DNA from: an uncultured Devosia sp.
GTDB taxonomy: Bacteria; Pseudomonadota; Alphaproteobacteria; Rhizobiales; Devosiaceae
NCBI GenBank assembly: GCA_934553185.1
Contig: CAKTFF010000003.1
Coordinates: 1-26,470 of the forward strand
Direction of reading: 5' to 3'
DNA length: 26,470 nt
Position numbers and translations under genes: made by a program. The notes beneath the pieces are model-generated. The model did not search any database. It was not told the origin of the DNA and was given only the letters and a program-made list of their open reading frames with translations. This document shows positions 1 to 7,687 of this stretch, one piece after another (the first letter of the stretch is position 1; the number at the start of each line of letters is the position of its first letter).

Positions 1-8
1 CCTGACCC

Positions 9-1217
9 ATGCGCCAGACCATGCCCGTGCGCCTCGGCGCAGCCGAGGAAAGCTTGATCACCCAGCTCCGGCATGCCGGCGCCGACGCTGTCGCCGAGCG
101 CATCAGCGTGGCCGGCCTGCCGACGCGCCGCGTCGAGAGCTACCATTATACCGACCTCAAGACCTTGCTGCGGGCCATTCCACCGCTGGGCCAGCCTGCC
201 GACCGGAGCGACGTTCCGGCGCTCGACCTTGCCGGCGCCTGGAACCTGCCCATCATCAACGGCGCCGCATTCCAGGATGGTCCGGCGCCCGTGGGCGTGG
301 TGCCCGGCATGGTCGAGGGCGGCATCCTCTCCACGCGCGATGATGTCGTGGTGCAGATCAACAATGGCCTCGTGAAGGAGGCCGTGTCGCTCCACATCGA
401 TACCGGCCGCGAGCAGGTGATCCAGATCGCGCATCGGAGCGAGGGCGAGGCCGCCCATGTGGTGGATGCGGTCAAGATCTTCGTCGCCGAGGGCGCTTCG
501 GCAACAATCGTCGAGACCTATACCGGGTCGGACGCCGCCCATGTCGGCAACCACGCCACCTATCTGGCGCTGGGCAAGGATGCCGTGGTGACCCACATTA
601 CCGTCGATCTGTCGCCGCGGTCCGCAACACATTTCGCCACCAATGAATACCACCTGGGCGAGGGCGCCCGCCTGCGCACCCTCGTGATCCACGCGGGCGC
701 AGGCCTCAGCCGCACGCAGCTGTTCCCGCGCTACGAAGGCGCCGGTGCTCATGGCGAGATCACGGGCCTCAATCTCGTGGCCGATGGTCAGCATGCCGAC
801 ATCACCATGGATGCCCACCATGCGGTGCCGCACACGTCGTCCCAGCCGCTGTTCAAGTCCATTGCGCGAGGGCGGGGCAGGGCAGTCGTGCAGGGGCGTC
901 TGGTCGTGGCGCGCGACGCGCAAAAGACCGATGCCAAGTTCATGCATCAGGGCCTGATGCTCTCGGATGAAGCCGAGATCCTTTCCAAGCCCGAGCTCGA
1001 AATCTATGCCGACGACGTGGTCTGCGGCCATGGCTCGACCTGCGGCAAGCTCGATGAGGACTGGCTGTTCTACCTGATGAGCCGCGGCATTCCGCAAGCC
1101 GAAGCCGAAACCATGCTGGTGCGCGGCTTCCTTTCCGAACTCGTCGATCCCATCGAGGACGAAGGCTTAGCCCAAGCGCTGAACGGCGTCATCGATACCT
1201 GGTTGTTGGCGAATTAG
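9..1217 (+). CDS. sufD: SufD, Fe-S cluster scaffold subunit
   Basis: SufD pairs with SufB and the SufC ATPase to form the SufBCD scaffold that assembles Fe-S clusters in the cytoplasm under iron limitation or oxidative stress. The product is about 400 aa, normal for the family. It shows an N-terminal helical part, a long beta-rich middle and the typical C-terminal SufB/SufD signature: a DDVVCGHGSTCG stretch near residue 338, followed by LDEDWLFYLMSRGI. Two in-frame ATGs (9 and 21) are possible. Neither has a clear Shine-Dalgarno sequence, and the window starts too close upstream to decide. A TGA at positions 3-5 may be the end of an upstream sufC, but its frame cannot be verified. The gene is followed by sufS, sufT and sufA on the same strand, which supports the assignment strongly. 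Confidence 0.95.
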   Translation: MRQTMPVRLGAAEESLITQLRHAGADAVAERISVAGLPTRRVESYHYTDLKTLLRAIPPLGQPADRSDVPALDLAGAWNLPIINGAAFQDGPAPVGVVPGMVEGGILSTRDDVVVQINNGLVKEAVSLHIDTGREQVIQIAHRSEGEAAHVVDAVKIFVAEGASATIVETYTGSDAAHVGNHATYLALGKDAVVTHITVDLSPRSATHFATNEYHLGEGARLRTLVIHAGAGLSRTQLFPRYEGAGAHGEITGLNLVADGQHADITMDAHHAVPHTSSQPLFKSIARGRGRAVVQGRLVVARDAQKTDAKFMHQGLMLSDEAEILSKPELEIYADDVVCGHGSTCGKLDEDWLFYLMSRGIPQAEAETMLVRGFLSELVDPIEDEGLAQALNGVIDTWLLAN

Positions 1218-1231
1218 GGCAGTTGCCTCTC

Positions 1232-1253
1232 ACCTCTCCTTCGGGGGAGAGGT
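1232..1253 (+). promoter_or_regulatory. Hairpin in the sufD-sufS gap, next to the sufS ribosome binding site
   Basis: A perfect 8-bp stem (ACCTCTCC / GGAGAGGT, loop TTCGGG) fills most of the 48-base gap. It touches the sufS Shine-Dalgarno AAGGAG at 1254-1259. A few further pairs (TCT at 1228-1230 with AGG at 1255-1257, one of them G-U) could draw the ribosome binding site into the structure. There is no T-run, so it is not an intrinsic terminator. It could tune sufS translation, stabilise a processed mRNA end, or be one of the short dispersed palindromes common between genes in Hyphomicrobiales. Confidence 0.5.
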
Positions 1254-1265
1254 AAGGAGAAACAG

Positions 1266-2486
1266 ATGACCTTCGATCTCGAAAAAGTCCGTGCCGACTT
1301 CCCCATCCTTTCCGAGGTGATCCACGGCAAGCGCCTGGTCTATCTCGATAGCGGTGCCTCGGCGCAAAAGCCGGTGCAGGTGCTCAATCGGATGGATCAC
1401 GCCTTCCGGCACGAATATGCCAATGTGCATCGTGGCCTCCACACGCTCGCCAATCGGGCTACGGAGGCTTACGAGGGCGGCCGCGACGCGGTGCAGCTTT
1501 TCCTCAACGCTGCACGGCGCGAGGAAATCATCTTCACCAAGTCCGCCACTGAGGCAATCAACCTCGTGGCGCAGAGCTTTGCTGGCCCGCGCATAAGCGA
1601 AGGCGACGAGATCGTGCTGTCCATCATGGAGCACCACTCCAACATCGTCCCCTGGCACTTTCACCGCGAGCGCAAGGGCGCCGTGCTGCGCTGGGTGGAC
1701 GTGCGTGACGACGGTAGCTTCGATCTCGATGCCTTCGCGGCGACGCTGAGCGATCGCACGCGCATGGTCGCCATCACGCATATGAGCAACGTCCTGGGCA
1801 CCATAACGCCCATCAAGGCCATTATCGACTTTGCCCATTCTCGGGGCATCCCGGTGCTGGTGGATGGCTCGCAAGGCTCCGTCCACACCAAGGTAGACGT
1901 TCAGGCGCTCGGCGCAGACTTCTACGTCATGACCGGCCACAAGCTTTATGGACCAACCGGCATTGGCGTCCTCTATGGCAAATATGATCTCCTTGCCGAA
2001 ATGCAGCCCTATATGGGTGGCGGCGAAATGATCGATGTTGTGACCACCGACACCATCACCTACAACGACCCGCCACATCGCTTTGAGGCTGGTACGCCAC
2101 CTATCGTTCAGGCAATAGGCCTTGGTGCTGCCCTGGGTTACATGGACCAACTCGGCCGTGAGGACATCGCAGCGCATGAGCATGATGTCGCCCAGTACGC
2201 CCAGCAGCGGCTCAGCCGCATCAACTCTCTCCGTTTGATCGGTAGCGCGCCGGGCAAAGGTGGCATCTTCTCGTTCGAAATGGCCGGCGCCCACGCCCAC
2301 GATGTGGCGACAATCCTGGATCGATATGGCATTGCCGTTCGCGCTGGAACACACTGCGCCATGCCGCTGCTGAACCGTTTTGGTGTCACCTCTACCTGCC
2401 GCGCATCCTTTGCCCTATATAATGGCAAGGACGACGTTGATGCTCTGGTCGACGGCATTGAGCGCGCTCAACGATTTTTCGCCTGA
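1266..2486 (+). CDS. sufS: SufS, group II cysteine desulfurase
   Basis: This is a PLP-dependent cysteine desulfurase that takes sulfur from L-cysteine as a protein persulfide and passes it to the SUF scaffold. The length of 406 aa is typical of SufS. Visible features are the PLP Schiff-base lysine K226 in TGHKLYGPTG, the cofactor-binding VDGSQ at 200-204, and the persulfide cysteine C364 in RAGTHCAMPL. The most usual form of that last motif is RAGHHCAQP, so this protein carries T and M where H and Q are common. The ATG at 1266 has AAGGAG 6 bases upstream, which fixes the start. It lies between sufD and sufT in one transcription unit, and sufT follows within 13 bases. Confidence 0.96.
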   Translation: MTFDLEKVRADFPILSEVIHGKRLVYLDSGASAQKPVQVLNRMDHAFRHEYANVHRGLHTLANRATEAYEGGRDAVQLFLNAARREEIIFTKSATEAINLVAQSFAGPRISEGDEIVLSIMEHHSNIVPWHFHRERKGAVLRWVDVRDDGSFDLDAFAATLSDRTRMVAITHMSNVLGTITPIKAIIDFAHSRGIPVLVDGSQGSVHTKVDVQALGADFYVMTGHKLYGPTGIGVLYGKYDLLAEMQPYMGGGEMIDVVTTDTITYNDPPHRFEAGTPPIVQAIGLGAALGYMDQLGREDIAAHEHDVAQYAQQRLSRINSLRLIGSAPGKGGIFSFEMAGAHAHDVATILDRYGIAVRAGTHCAMPLLNRFGVTSTCRASFALYNGKDDVDALVDGIERAQRFFA

Positions 2487-2498
2487 TTGGTGACCCTC

Positions 2499-2894
2499 AT
2501 GAACGACGAACCGCAAATCGCACCTGCGCCGACCATCCCCGAGCCACGCATCACGCCCAATGTCGGCGGAGACCTGCCCGAAGGAGAAGTCGAGCGGATC
2601 ACCAGCGATCTGATCGGCGCGCTTAAGACCGTCTATGACCCGGAAATCCCGGTGGACATCTACGAGCTTGGTCTCATCTACAAGGTCGATCTCGACGATG
2701 ACCGCAAGCTGACCATCGACATGACGTTGACGGCTCCAGGCTGCCCCGTGGCCGGCGAAATGCCGGGCTGGGTCGAAAATGCTGCTCGGGGGGTCGAGGG
2801 AATTCAGGACGTGCAGGTCAACATGGTTTTCGATCCCCCATGGGACGCGTCGCGTATGAGCGAAGAAGCTCAGGTTGCGTTGAACTGGTGGTAA
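2499..2894 (+). CDS. sufT: SufT, DUF59/MIP18-family Fe-S assembly factor
   Basis: This small protein belongs to the MIP18 (DUF59) family and is the usual SUF-operon partner in Fe-S protein maturation. With the ATG at 2499 it is 131 aa. The family core is clear: DPEIPVDIYELGLIY at 47-61 and the TAPGCP loop at 78-83 with the conserved Cys82. The product ends in the hydrophobic ALNWW typical of SufT. The open frame continues upstream to a TTG at 2487 and a GTG at 2490, only a few bases after the sufS stop, so a start four codons earlier is possible. The first 30 residues are proline-rich and probably disordered. Position between sufS and sufA agrees with the call. Confidence 0.92.
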   Translation: MNDEPQIAPAPTIPEPRITPNVGGDLPEGEVERITSDLIGALKTVYDPEIPVDIYELGLIYKVDLDDDRKLTIDMTLTAPGCPVAGEMPGWVENAARGVEGIQDVQVNMVFDPPWDASRMSEEAQVALNWW

Positions 2895-2946
2895 GTGGGG
2901 ACGTTCACCGCTATATATCGTGAAACACCGATAGAAAGACACGTCC

Positions 2947-3327
2947 ATGGCCTTCAAGATCATGTCTCTGACCGATGCCGCTGCCGAGCGCATCACCGAG
3001 ATCATCGAAGACTCCGACAAGCCGGTCATCGGCCTTCGTGTTGGCATTAAGAATTCGGGTTGCGCGGGCGTGGCTTACACCATGGATTACCTGGTCGAGC
3101 CCGTTAAGGGGGACGACCATGTCAGCGACAAGGGTGTCGACGTTTGGATCGACCCCAAGGCCACGATGTACCTATTAGGTACGGTCATGGACTTCGAAGA
3201 AAGCAAGATGAGCGCCGGCTTCACATTCAAAAATCCAAATCAGACTGGCGAATGCGGCTGCGGCGAGAGCGTGACGCTCAAGGCTGCTGACCTCAAGGCG
3301 ATCGCCGAAGCCCGCGCCACCGCCTGA
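2947..3327 (+). CDS. sufA: SufA/IscA-type A-type Fe-S carrier protein
   Basis: A-type carriers accept nascent Fe-S clusters from the SufBCD scaffold and deliver them to apo-proteins. The 126-aa product has the three ligand cysteines of the family: C39 in NSGCAGVAY and C103/C105 in GECGCGES near the C-terminus, with the standard spacing of about 63 residues. It closes the sufD-sufS-sufT-sufA run. The 52-base gap from sufT contains an AT-rich patch (TATATA around 2914) but no promoter I trust, so co-transcription with the upstream genes is likely. The ribosome binding site is weak. Confidence 0.94.
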   Translation: MAFKIMSLTDAAAERITEIIEDSDKPVIGLRVGIKNSGCAGVAYTMDYLVEPVKGDDHVSDKGVDVWIDPKATMYLLGTVMDFEESKMSAGFTFKNPNQTGECGCGESVTLKAADLKAIAEARATA

Positions 3328-3384
3328 GCTTTCTGCTTGGGCCCCGTTGCGCCTGCTGCAGGCATGAGGCATTGATCCGCCATC

Positions 3385-4665
3385 ATGCTTCATCCTCTTC
3401 CGCCTGCGCTCGCCATTGTTCCGCCGAACCGTCCCCTATTGGGGCGCGTGTCCCCGCCAGGGTCGAAGTCCATCACCAATCGTGCCCTGCTGGTGGCCGC
3501 TTTGGCTCATGGCACCAGCCGTCTTTCAGGCGCGCTCAAGAGCAAGGACACAACGCTCATGGCTGCCGCCTTGCGGCAGATGGGCGTTTCGGTTGAAGAG
3601 CCGGACGCAACGAGCTTCATCGTCAAAGGGACCGGAAGGCTGCAAGCTCCGAGTGGCGCCTTGTTCCTAGGCAACGCCGGAACCGCCACGCGTTTTCTCA
3701 CGGCGGCAGTTGCGACCGTTAGTGGCGAGGTCGTTGTCGATGGTGACGCTGAGATGCGCGTGCGACCAATCGGGCCACTGGTTACCGCCCTCCGCATGCT
3801 CGGAGTTGACGCCGATGCGCCAAGCGGATGTCCGCCCGTTACGGTCCGAGGTCGCGGACATCTCGGCGCTGGGCGCGTCGAAATCGATGGGGGGCTTTCC
3901 AGCCAGTATGTTTCGGCTTTGCTTATGGCCGCCCCGTTGGGCCAGGGACCCATCGAAGTGGCGCTCACTGGCGCCGAGATCGGCGCGCGTGGCTATGTTG
4001 ACCTCACCCTTGCAGCCATGCGCAGCTTCGGTGCCGATGTAGAGCAGAGGGATGCCGGCACTTGGCTGGTGCAGCCTACGGGCTACACTGCCACGGACTT
4101 CCACATCGAGCCCGATGCGTCTGCCGCGACCTATCTTTGGGGCGCCGAGGCGCTCACCCGCGGCCGTATCGACCTAGGCGTCAGCGCTGACGCCTTCACC
4201 CAGCCCGATGCAGCCGCCCAGGCTGTAATTGCGCAGTTTCCCAACATGCCGCCGGTAATCGATGGCTCACAAATGCAGGACGCCGTGCCCACCCTTGCGG
4301 TGCTCGCGGCCTTCAACAATACGCCGGTGCGCTTTGTCGGCATCGCCAATCTGAGGGTCAAAGAAACAGACCGCATCCGCGCTGTTGCCAACGAACTGAA
4401 CCGCATACAGCCAGGCCTCGCCATCGAAGAAGGCGATGATCTGCTCGTTGCATCGAAGCCTGATCTTGCCTCGCGCCGCGAAGGGCAGTCCACGCCCATA
4501 CGCATAGAGACCTACCACGATCATCGGATCGCCATGAGTTTTGCCTTGGCCGGGCTACGCTTGCCTGGGATCGTCATTCTTGATCCTGCATGCACGGGCA
4601 AGACTTATCCAGGTTACTGGGACATGCTGAACAGTTTGGGAGTGGAACTGAGGCCGGAACAGTAG
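3385..4665 (+). CDS. aroA: 3-phosphoshikimate 1-carboxyvinyltransferase (EPSP synthase)
   Basis: This is the sixth step of the shikimate pathway: phosphoenolpyruvate plus shikimate-3-phosphate gives EPSP. The 426-aa product shows PPGSKSITNRALL near residue 24 (S3P/PEP binding lysine), LGNAGTATRFL at 95-105, GGLSSQYVSALLM, the IANLRVKETDRI motif, TYHDHRIAMSF and a C-terminal DPACTGKTYPGYW. These motifs are nearer to class I (E. coli-like) enzymes than to the CP4-like class II typical of rhizobia. At the position of E. coli Pro101 this enzyme has Phe104, while the preceding Gly and Thr are kept. It starts 57 bases after sufA with no terminator between, so it may be read from the suf operon. It converges on the next gene with only 3 bp between the stops. 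Confidence 0.95.
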   Translation: MLHPLPPALAIVPPNRPLLGRVSPPGSKSITNRALLVAALAHGTSRLSGALKSKDTTLMAAALRQMGVSVEEPDATSFIVKGTGRLQAPSGALFLGNAGTATRFLTAAVATVSGEVVVDGDAEMRVRPIGPLVTALRMLGVDADAPSGCPPVTVRGRGHLGAGRVEIDGGLSSQYVSALLMAAPLGQGPIEVALTGAEIGARGYVDLTLAAMRSFGADVEQRDAGTWLVQPTGYTATDFHIEPDASAATYLWGAEALTRGRIDLGVSADAFTQPDAAAQAVIAQFPNMPPVIDGSQMQDAVPTLAVLAAFNNTPVRFVGIANLRVKETDRIRAVANELNRIQPGLAIEEGDDLLVASKPDLASRREGQSTPIRIETYHDHRIAMSFALAGLRLPGIVILDPACTGKTYPGYWDMLNSLGVELRPEQ

Positions 4666-4668
4666 CGA

Positions 4669-5772
4669 TCAGGCGGCGGAAACGCCCTTGGCCTGAACCT
4701 TCAGCGCCGCGAGTTCATTTTCGCTGACGACGCGATTGCGCCCAGCATGCTTAGCGCCGTAGAGGCACCGATCGGCGCGCTCGATAAAGCTTGCTGCCGT
4801 GTCGTTTGCGCGGAACGACGCAACGCCGAACGAGGCCGTGATTCGGCCCAGCTTTTCATTGGTGGATCGCTTGAGCAATTCTTTTGATTGGATAGCGCAG
4901 CGTATGTTCTCCGCGAGGATGACGGCGCCTTCCACATCGGTCGATGGCAGCACCGCCACAAATTCCTCACCACCATAGCGTGCAGCAAGGTCTTGGCCCT
5001 TGATGTTCGACTTAAGCGTCATTGCGACCAGCCGAAGCACCTGGTCGCCCGTTTGGTGCCCATAGGTGTCGTTGAACTTCTTGAAGTGATCGATATCGAT
5101 GATCATCAGGCTGAGCGCACACCCTTTTGCCCGCGCCTCGTCCATCGCCGTGCTGAGGCCCTCGTCGAAGCTCTTGCGATTGGCAATCTTGGTCAAAGGA
5201 TCGAGCATGGCTTCCCGGCGAACATCGTCGAGATCACGCTGCAAGGCAGCAATGTCGTCGCGTGACGCTTCAAGCTTCTCCTCTAGCGCCTTGTTGGTCT
5301 CCTGCATCTGCCGGGTTTCGTTGAGCATACGCGCAGCCAGAATTTTCATTGCTGAGGCGGAGATATCCTGCTCAAGGTCTCCACTGACCGATTGAAGCGA
5401 GCCGCTATAAGCATGGGCGCTCGTCATCGCGATGTCGATCGCGTCATGCACCGCTTCGATGCGAGCATGCATTCTCTCGGACACATCGGAAATGCGGTCG
5501 TTTACGTCGGTCTTGACGAACTCGCTATAGAGCTTTTCTGCAAGATCGGCGGAGGGCAGGTCACCGCTGCGGAACAAGGCATTAACCCGGCTGTTCAGCG
5601 TTGGGTTCACGCCGGTTGCATAGGTGTAGAGCAACTCATAAAAATGCGGGTAAGGCGGAATATTGCTGCGTTTCAGCAAATCAAACGCGGAATTTGCATA
5701 TCCGAGTGTGCGTTTGAATTCGTGATCAGACACGGCGTCCCTCAACCTGGCTGTGCGCTGGCTGAACGACAT
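4669..5772 (-). CDS. GGDEF diguanylate cyclase with N-terminal helical and coiled-coil region
   Basis: The enzyme makes cyclic di-GMP from two GTP. Numbered from a TTG one codon upstream, the C-terminal GGDEF domain spans roughly 190-350, with LDPLTKIANR at its start, DIDHFKKFNDTYGH for metal/substrate binding and an intact GGEEF active loop at 268-272. The product-inhibition I-site would be RxxD five residues before GGEEF; here it reads KGQD, so the arginine is a lysine. Residues 1-150 are helical with no recognised sensor, no membrane segment and no signal peptide, followed by a likely coiled coil at 150-190. It is probably cytosolic. I chose the ATG at 5772 over the adjacent TTG (5775). 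No clear promoter was found in the 100 bases upstream, so read-through from the helicase gene is possible. Confidence 0.9.
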   Translation of the reverse strand: MSFSQRTARLRDAVSDHEFKRTLGYANSAFDLLKRSNIPPYPHFYELLYTYATGVNPTLNSRVNALFRSGDLPSADLAEKLYSEFVKTDVNDRISDVSERMHARIEAVHDAIDIAMTSAHAYSGSLQSVSGDLEQDISASAMKILAARMLNETRQMQETNKALEEKLEASRDDIAALQRDLDDVRREAMLDPLTKIANRKSFDEGLSTAMDEARAKGCALSLMIIDIDHFKKFNDTYGHQTGDQVLRLVAMTLKSNIKGQDLAARYGGEEFVAVLPSTDVEGAVILAENIRCAIQSKELLKRSTNEKLGRITASFGVASFRANDTAASFIERADRCLYGAKHAGRNRVVSENELAALKVQAKGVSAA

Positions 5773-5873
5773 CAAAGGGTGGGCGTCAGCTCACGCTAAA
5801 GCTAACGCATTATTGTTAACGAACTTGACACGCTAGCCTAAGGACCAGCCCCGCTCAGGGACTAAGGTCGCAT

Positions 5874-7376
5874 CTATTCACTCGGTATCCGCGTGGGTCG
5901 CAAAAGGAAAGCTGGAATCGGACCATCGTCACCGAAGGGCGACGTGCTCGATGACGCTGACGATTCGGCGCGTTCTTGTTCCGGGCGCTGACGACCCCGG
6001 TTGTGCCGCCGGTCGCTGCGATGAGCTGGTTCTTGTTCCGCCCGACGTTCGGATGTTTCGCCGCTGTCGTCTGTCGCAACAGCCTTCGGACGCGATCGGT
6101 CGGGACGCTTCTTGTCCGACTGCGCACTATCGGCGGCGACGCCTTCTGCTTCAGGCCGCGTGCGCGGACCGCCACGACGCGAGCGAGCAGGACGGGCAGG
6201 GCGCTGATCTTCCTGTACATCACCGTCGGCATCCTCCGGCACCTTGCCATCAGTCTCCAAATACTCGATCGGCTTCTGTGTCAGCTTCAAAATGGCATCG
6301 AGATGCTTGCTGTCCGCTGGCGACACAAGCGTGTACGCCACGCCGAGCCTGCCGGCGCGCCCGGTGCGGCCGATGCGATGCACATAATCTTCGGCATGCA
6401 CCGGGACATCGAAGTTAAACACATGGCTCACCGCAGGAATGTCGAGACCGCGTGCGGCAACGTCGCTGGCCACCAGCAGGGTCAGCCGGTTTCCCTTGAA
6501 CGCGTCCAGCGTCTCCGTACGGCTTTTCTGGTCCATGTCGCCGTGGAGCGCACCGGCCGAAAAACCATGCCGCTCCAGAGAGCGGGCAAGCGTCGCAACA
6601 TCACGCTTGCGGTTGCAGAAAATGATCGCGTTGGTGAGGCCTTCGGCCGAGCGGATCAGGTCCCGCAGGGTCGCGCGCTTCTCCTCCGGCTTGGAGCCAA
6701 CCTTGACGAGCTTCTGATCGATTGTGTCGGCCGTGGAAGCGGCACGGGACACCTGCACATGGACCGGGTCCTTAAGGAACTTCTTGGTCAAGCGCTCGAT
6801 CTGCGCATCCATGGTTGCCGAGAACAGCATGGTCTGCCGGCGGGCAGGTAGGCGCGAGCAGATCTTTTCGATCTCGTCGATAAAGCCCATGTCGAGCATG
6901 CGGTCAGCTTCGTCGATCACCAAAATCTCGACGCCGTTGAGCATGATCTTGCCACGATCGATCTGGTCCAGCAGGCGACCCGGAGTAGCGATCAACACGT
7001 CAACGCCGCGATCGAGCTTCTTGTTCTGATCCTCGAATGAAACGCCACCAATGATTAGAGCCATGGTCAAGCGGTGGTTCTTGCCATACTTTTCGAAGTT
7101 CTCGCTGACCTGCGCCGCAAGCTCACGCGTCGGCTCAAGGATAAGCGTACGCGGCATGCGGGCGCGGGCGCGGCCGTTCTCCAGCAAGGTCAACATGGGC
7201 AGCACGAAAGAGGCAGTCTTGCCCGTGCCGGTCTGGGCTATGCCGATCAAATCCTTCTTTTCCAGAAGGTGCGGGATGGCCTGCGCCTGGATCTCAGTCG
7301 GCTTGGTGTAACCTGCTGCACTGACGGCATCGGTTACTTTTGCGGATAGGCCCAGCCCGGAAAAATCATCAGTCAA
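5874..7376 (-). CDS. DEAD-box ATP-dependent RNA helicase, RhlE-like
   Basis: It unwinds short RNA duplexes using ATP and likely acts in ribosome assembly or RNA turnover. All family motifs are present in order: Q-motif KPTEIQAQAIP (25-35), Walker A AQTGTGKT (47-54), PTREL (82-86), TPGR (131-134), DEAD (155-158), SAT (186-188), ARGLDIP (308-314) and HRIGRTGR (333-340). From about residue 375 to 500 there is a low-complexity Arg/Glu/Ser-rich tail, typical of RhlE-type proteins and probably an RNA-binding disordered extension. The start appears to be a TTG at 7376: it gives the family-like N-terminus MTDDFSGLGLS, and the nearby ATG is out of frame. A strong promoter lies about 230 bases upstream. 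Confidence 0.94.
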   Translation of the reverse strand: MTDDFSGLGLSAKVTDAVSAAGYTKPTEIQAQAIPHLLEKKDLIGIAQTGTGKTASFVLPMLTLLENGRARARMPRTLILEPTRELAAQVSENFEKYGKNHRLTMALIIGGVSFEDQNKKLDRGVDVLIATPGRLLDQIDRGKIMLNGVEILVIDEADRMLDMGFIDEIEKICSRLPARRQTMLFSATMDAQIERLTKKFLKDPVHVQVSRAASTADTIDQKLVKVGSKPEEKRATLRDLIRSAEGLTNAIIFCNRKRDVATLARSLERHGFSAGALHGDMDQKSRTETLDAFKGNRLTLLVASDVAARGLDIPAVSHVFNFDVPVHAEDYVHRIGRTGRAGRLGVAYTLVSPADSKHLDAILKLTQKPIEYLETDGKVPEDADGDVQEDQRPARPARSRRGGPRTRPEAEGVAADSAQSDKKRPDRSRPKAVATDDSGETSERRAEQEPAHRSDRRHNRGRQRPEQERAESSASSSTSPFGDDGPIPAFLLRPTRIPSE

Positions 7377-7607
7377 GTTCGGTTATTCCACTCGATATTG
7401 TGGCCCGACGTCTCTGCCGCTCGACCAATTCGAGCGCTACGGCGGGGTCTACAGAAGTGGGGCTGCGAGATACGCATACGCGTCCACGACTGGATCGGCC
7501 TCCGAACGGAATGCAGCAAGTGCAGGGTCGGATGCCCTGAGGCAGCTCGGCAGGGGCGGAGGTGTCGCGACGACAACCGTCAAGCCATAAATGCTCCAGC
7601 GGCGCGG
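7377..7607 (-). promoter_or_regulatory. Long apparent 5' leader of the DEAD-box helicase gene
   Basis: If transcription starts just after the promoter at 7608-7635, the helicase mRNA has an untranslated leader of about 225 bases. A perfect 7-bp hairpin with a 5-base loop (CGCTCGA/TCGAGCG, 7418-7436) sits about 40 bases before the start codon. There is no T-run, so it is not a terminator. Long structured leaders are known for bacterial DEAD-box genes such as deaD/csdA, where they serve cold-shock or autoregulatory control; applying that here is inference. No gene is credible in this stretch. Confidence 0.4.
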
Positions 7608-7635
7608 ACCATAGCGCAAAGCCCCTGCCTGTCAA
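7608..7635 (-). promoter_or_regulatory. Sigma-70 type promoter for the DEAD-box helicase gene
   Basis: On the minus strand the sequence reads TTGACA, 16 bases, TATGGT. The -35 box (complement of 7630-7635) is a perfect consensus and the -10 box (complement of 7608-7613) matches 4 of 6. The start site would fall near 7600. It lies in the parE-helicase gap and points toward the helicase. Confidence 0.6.
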
Positions 7636-7687
7636 CGGTCTTGGCAGCGTAAGGGTTAGCATCAATCACTCAAACGCTAGTCTTTAC

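Noticed and set aside
1230..2354. A 374-codon open frame on the minus strand opposite sufS
   Set aside because: It is fully antisense to a gene with intact catalytic motifs; long antisense frames are expected in high-GC DNA, and the translation has no recognisable domain.
7369..7665. A 98-codon frame upstream of the helicase gene
   Set aside because: Its start lies upstream of the helicase promoter -35 box, it overlaps the helicase start and it has no ribosome binding site.
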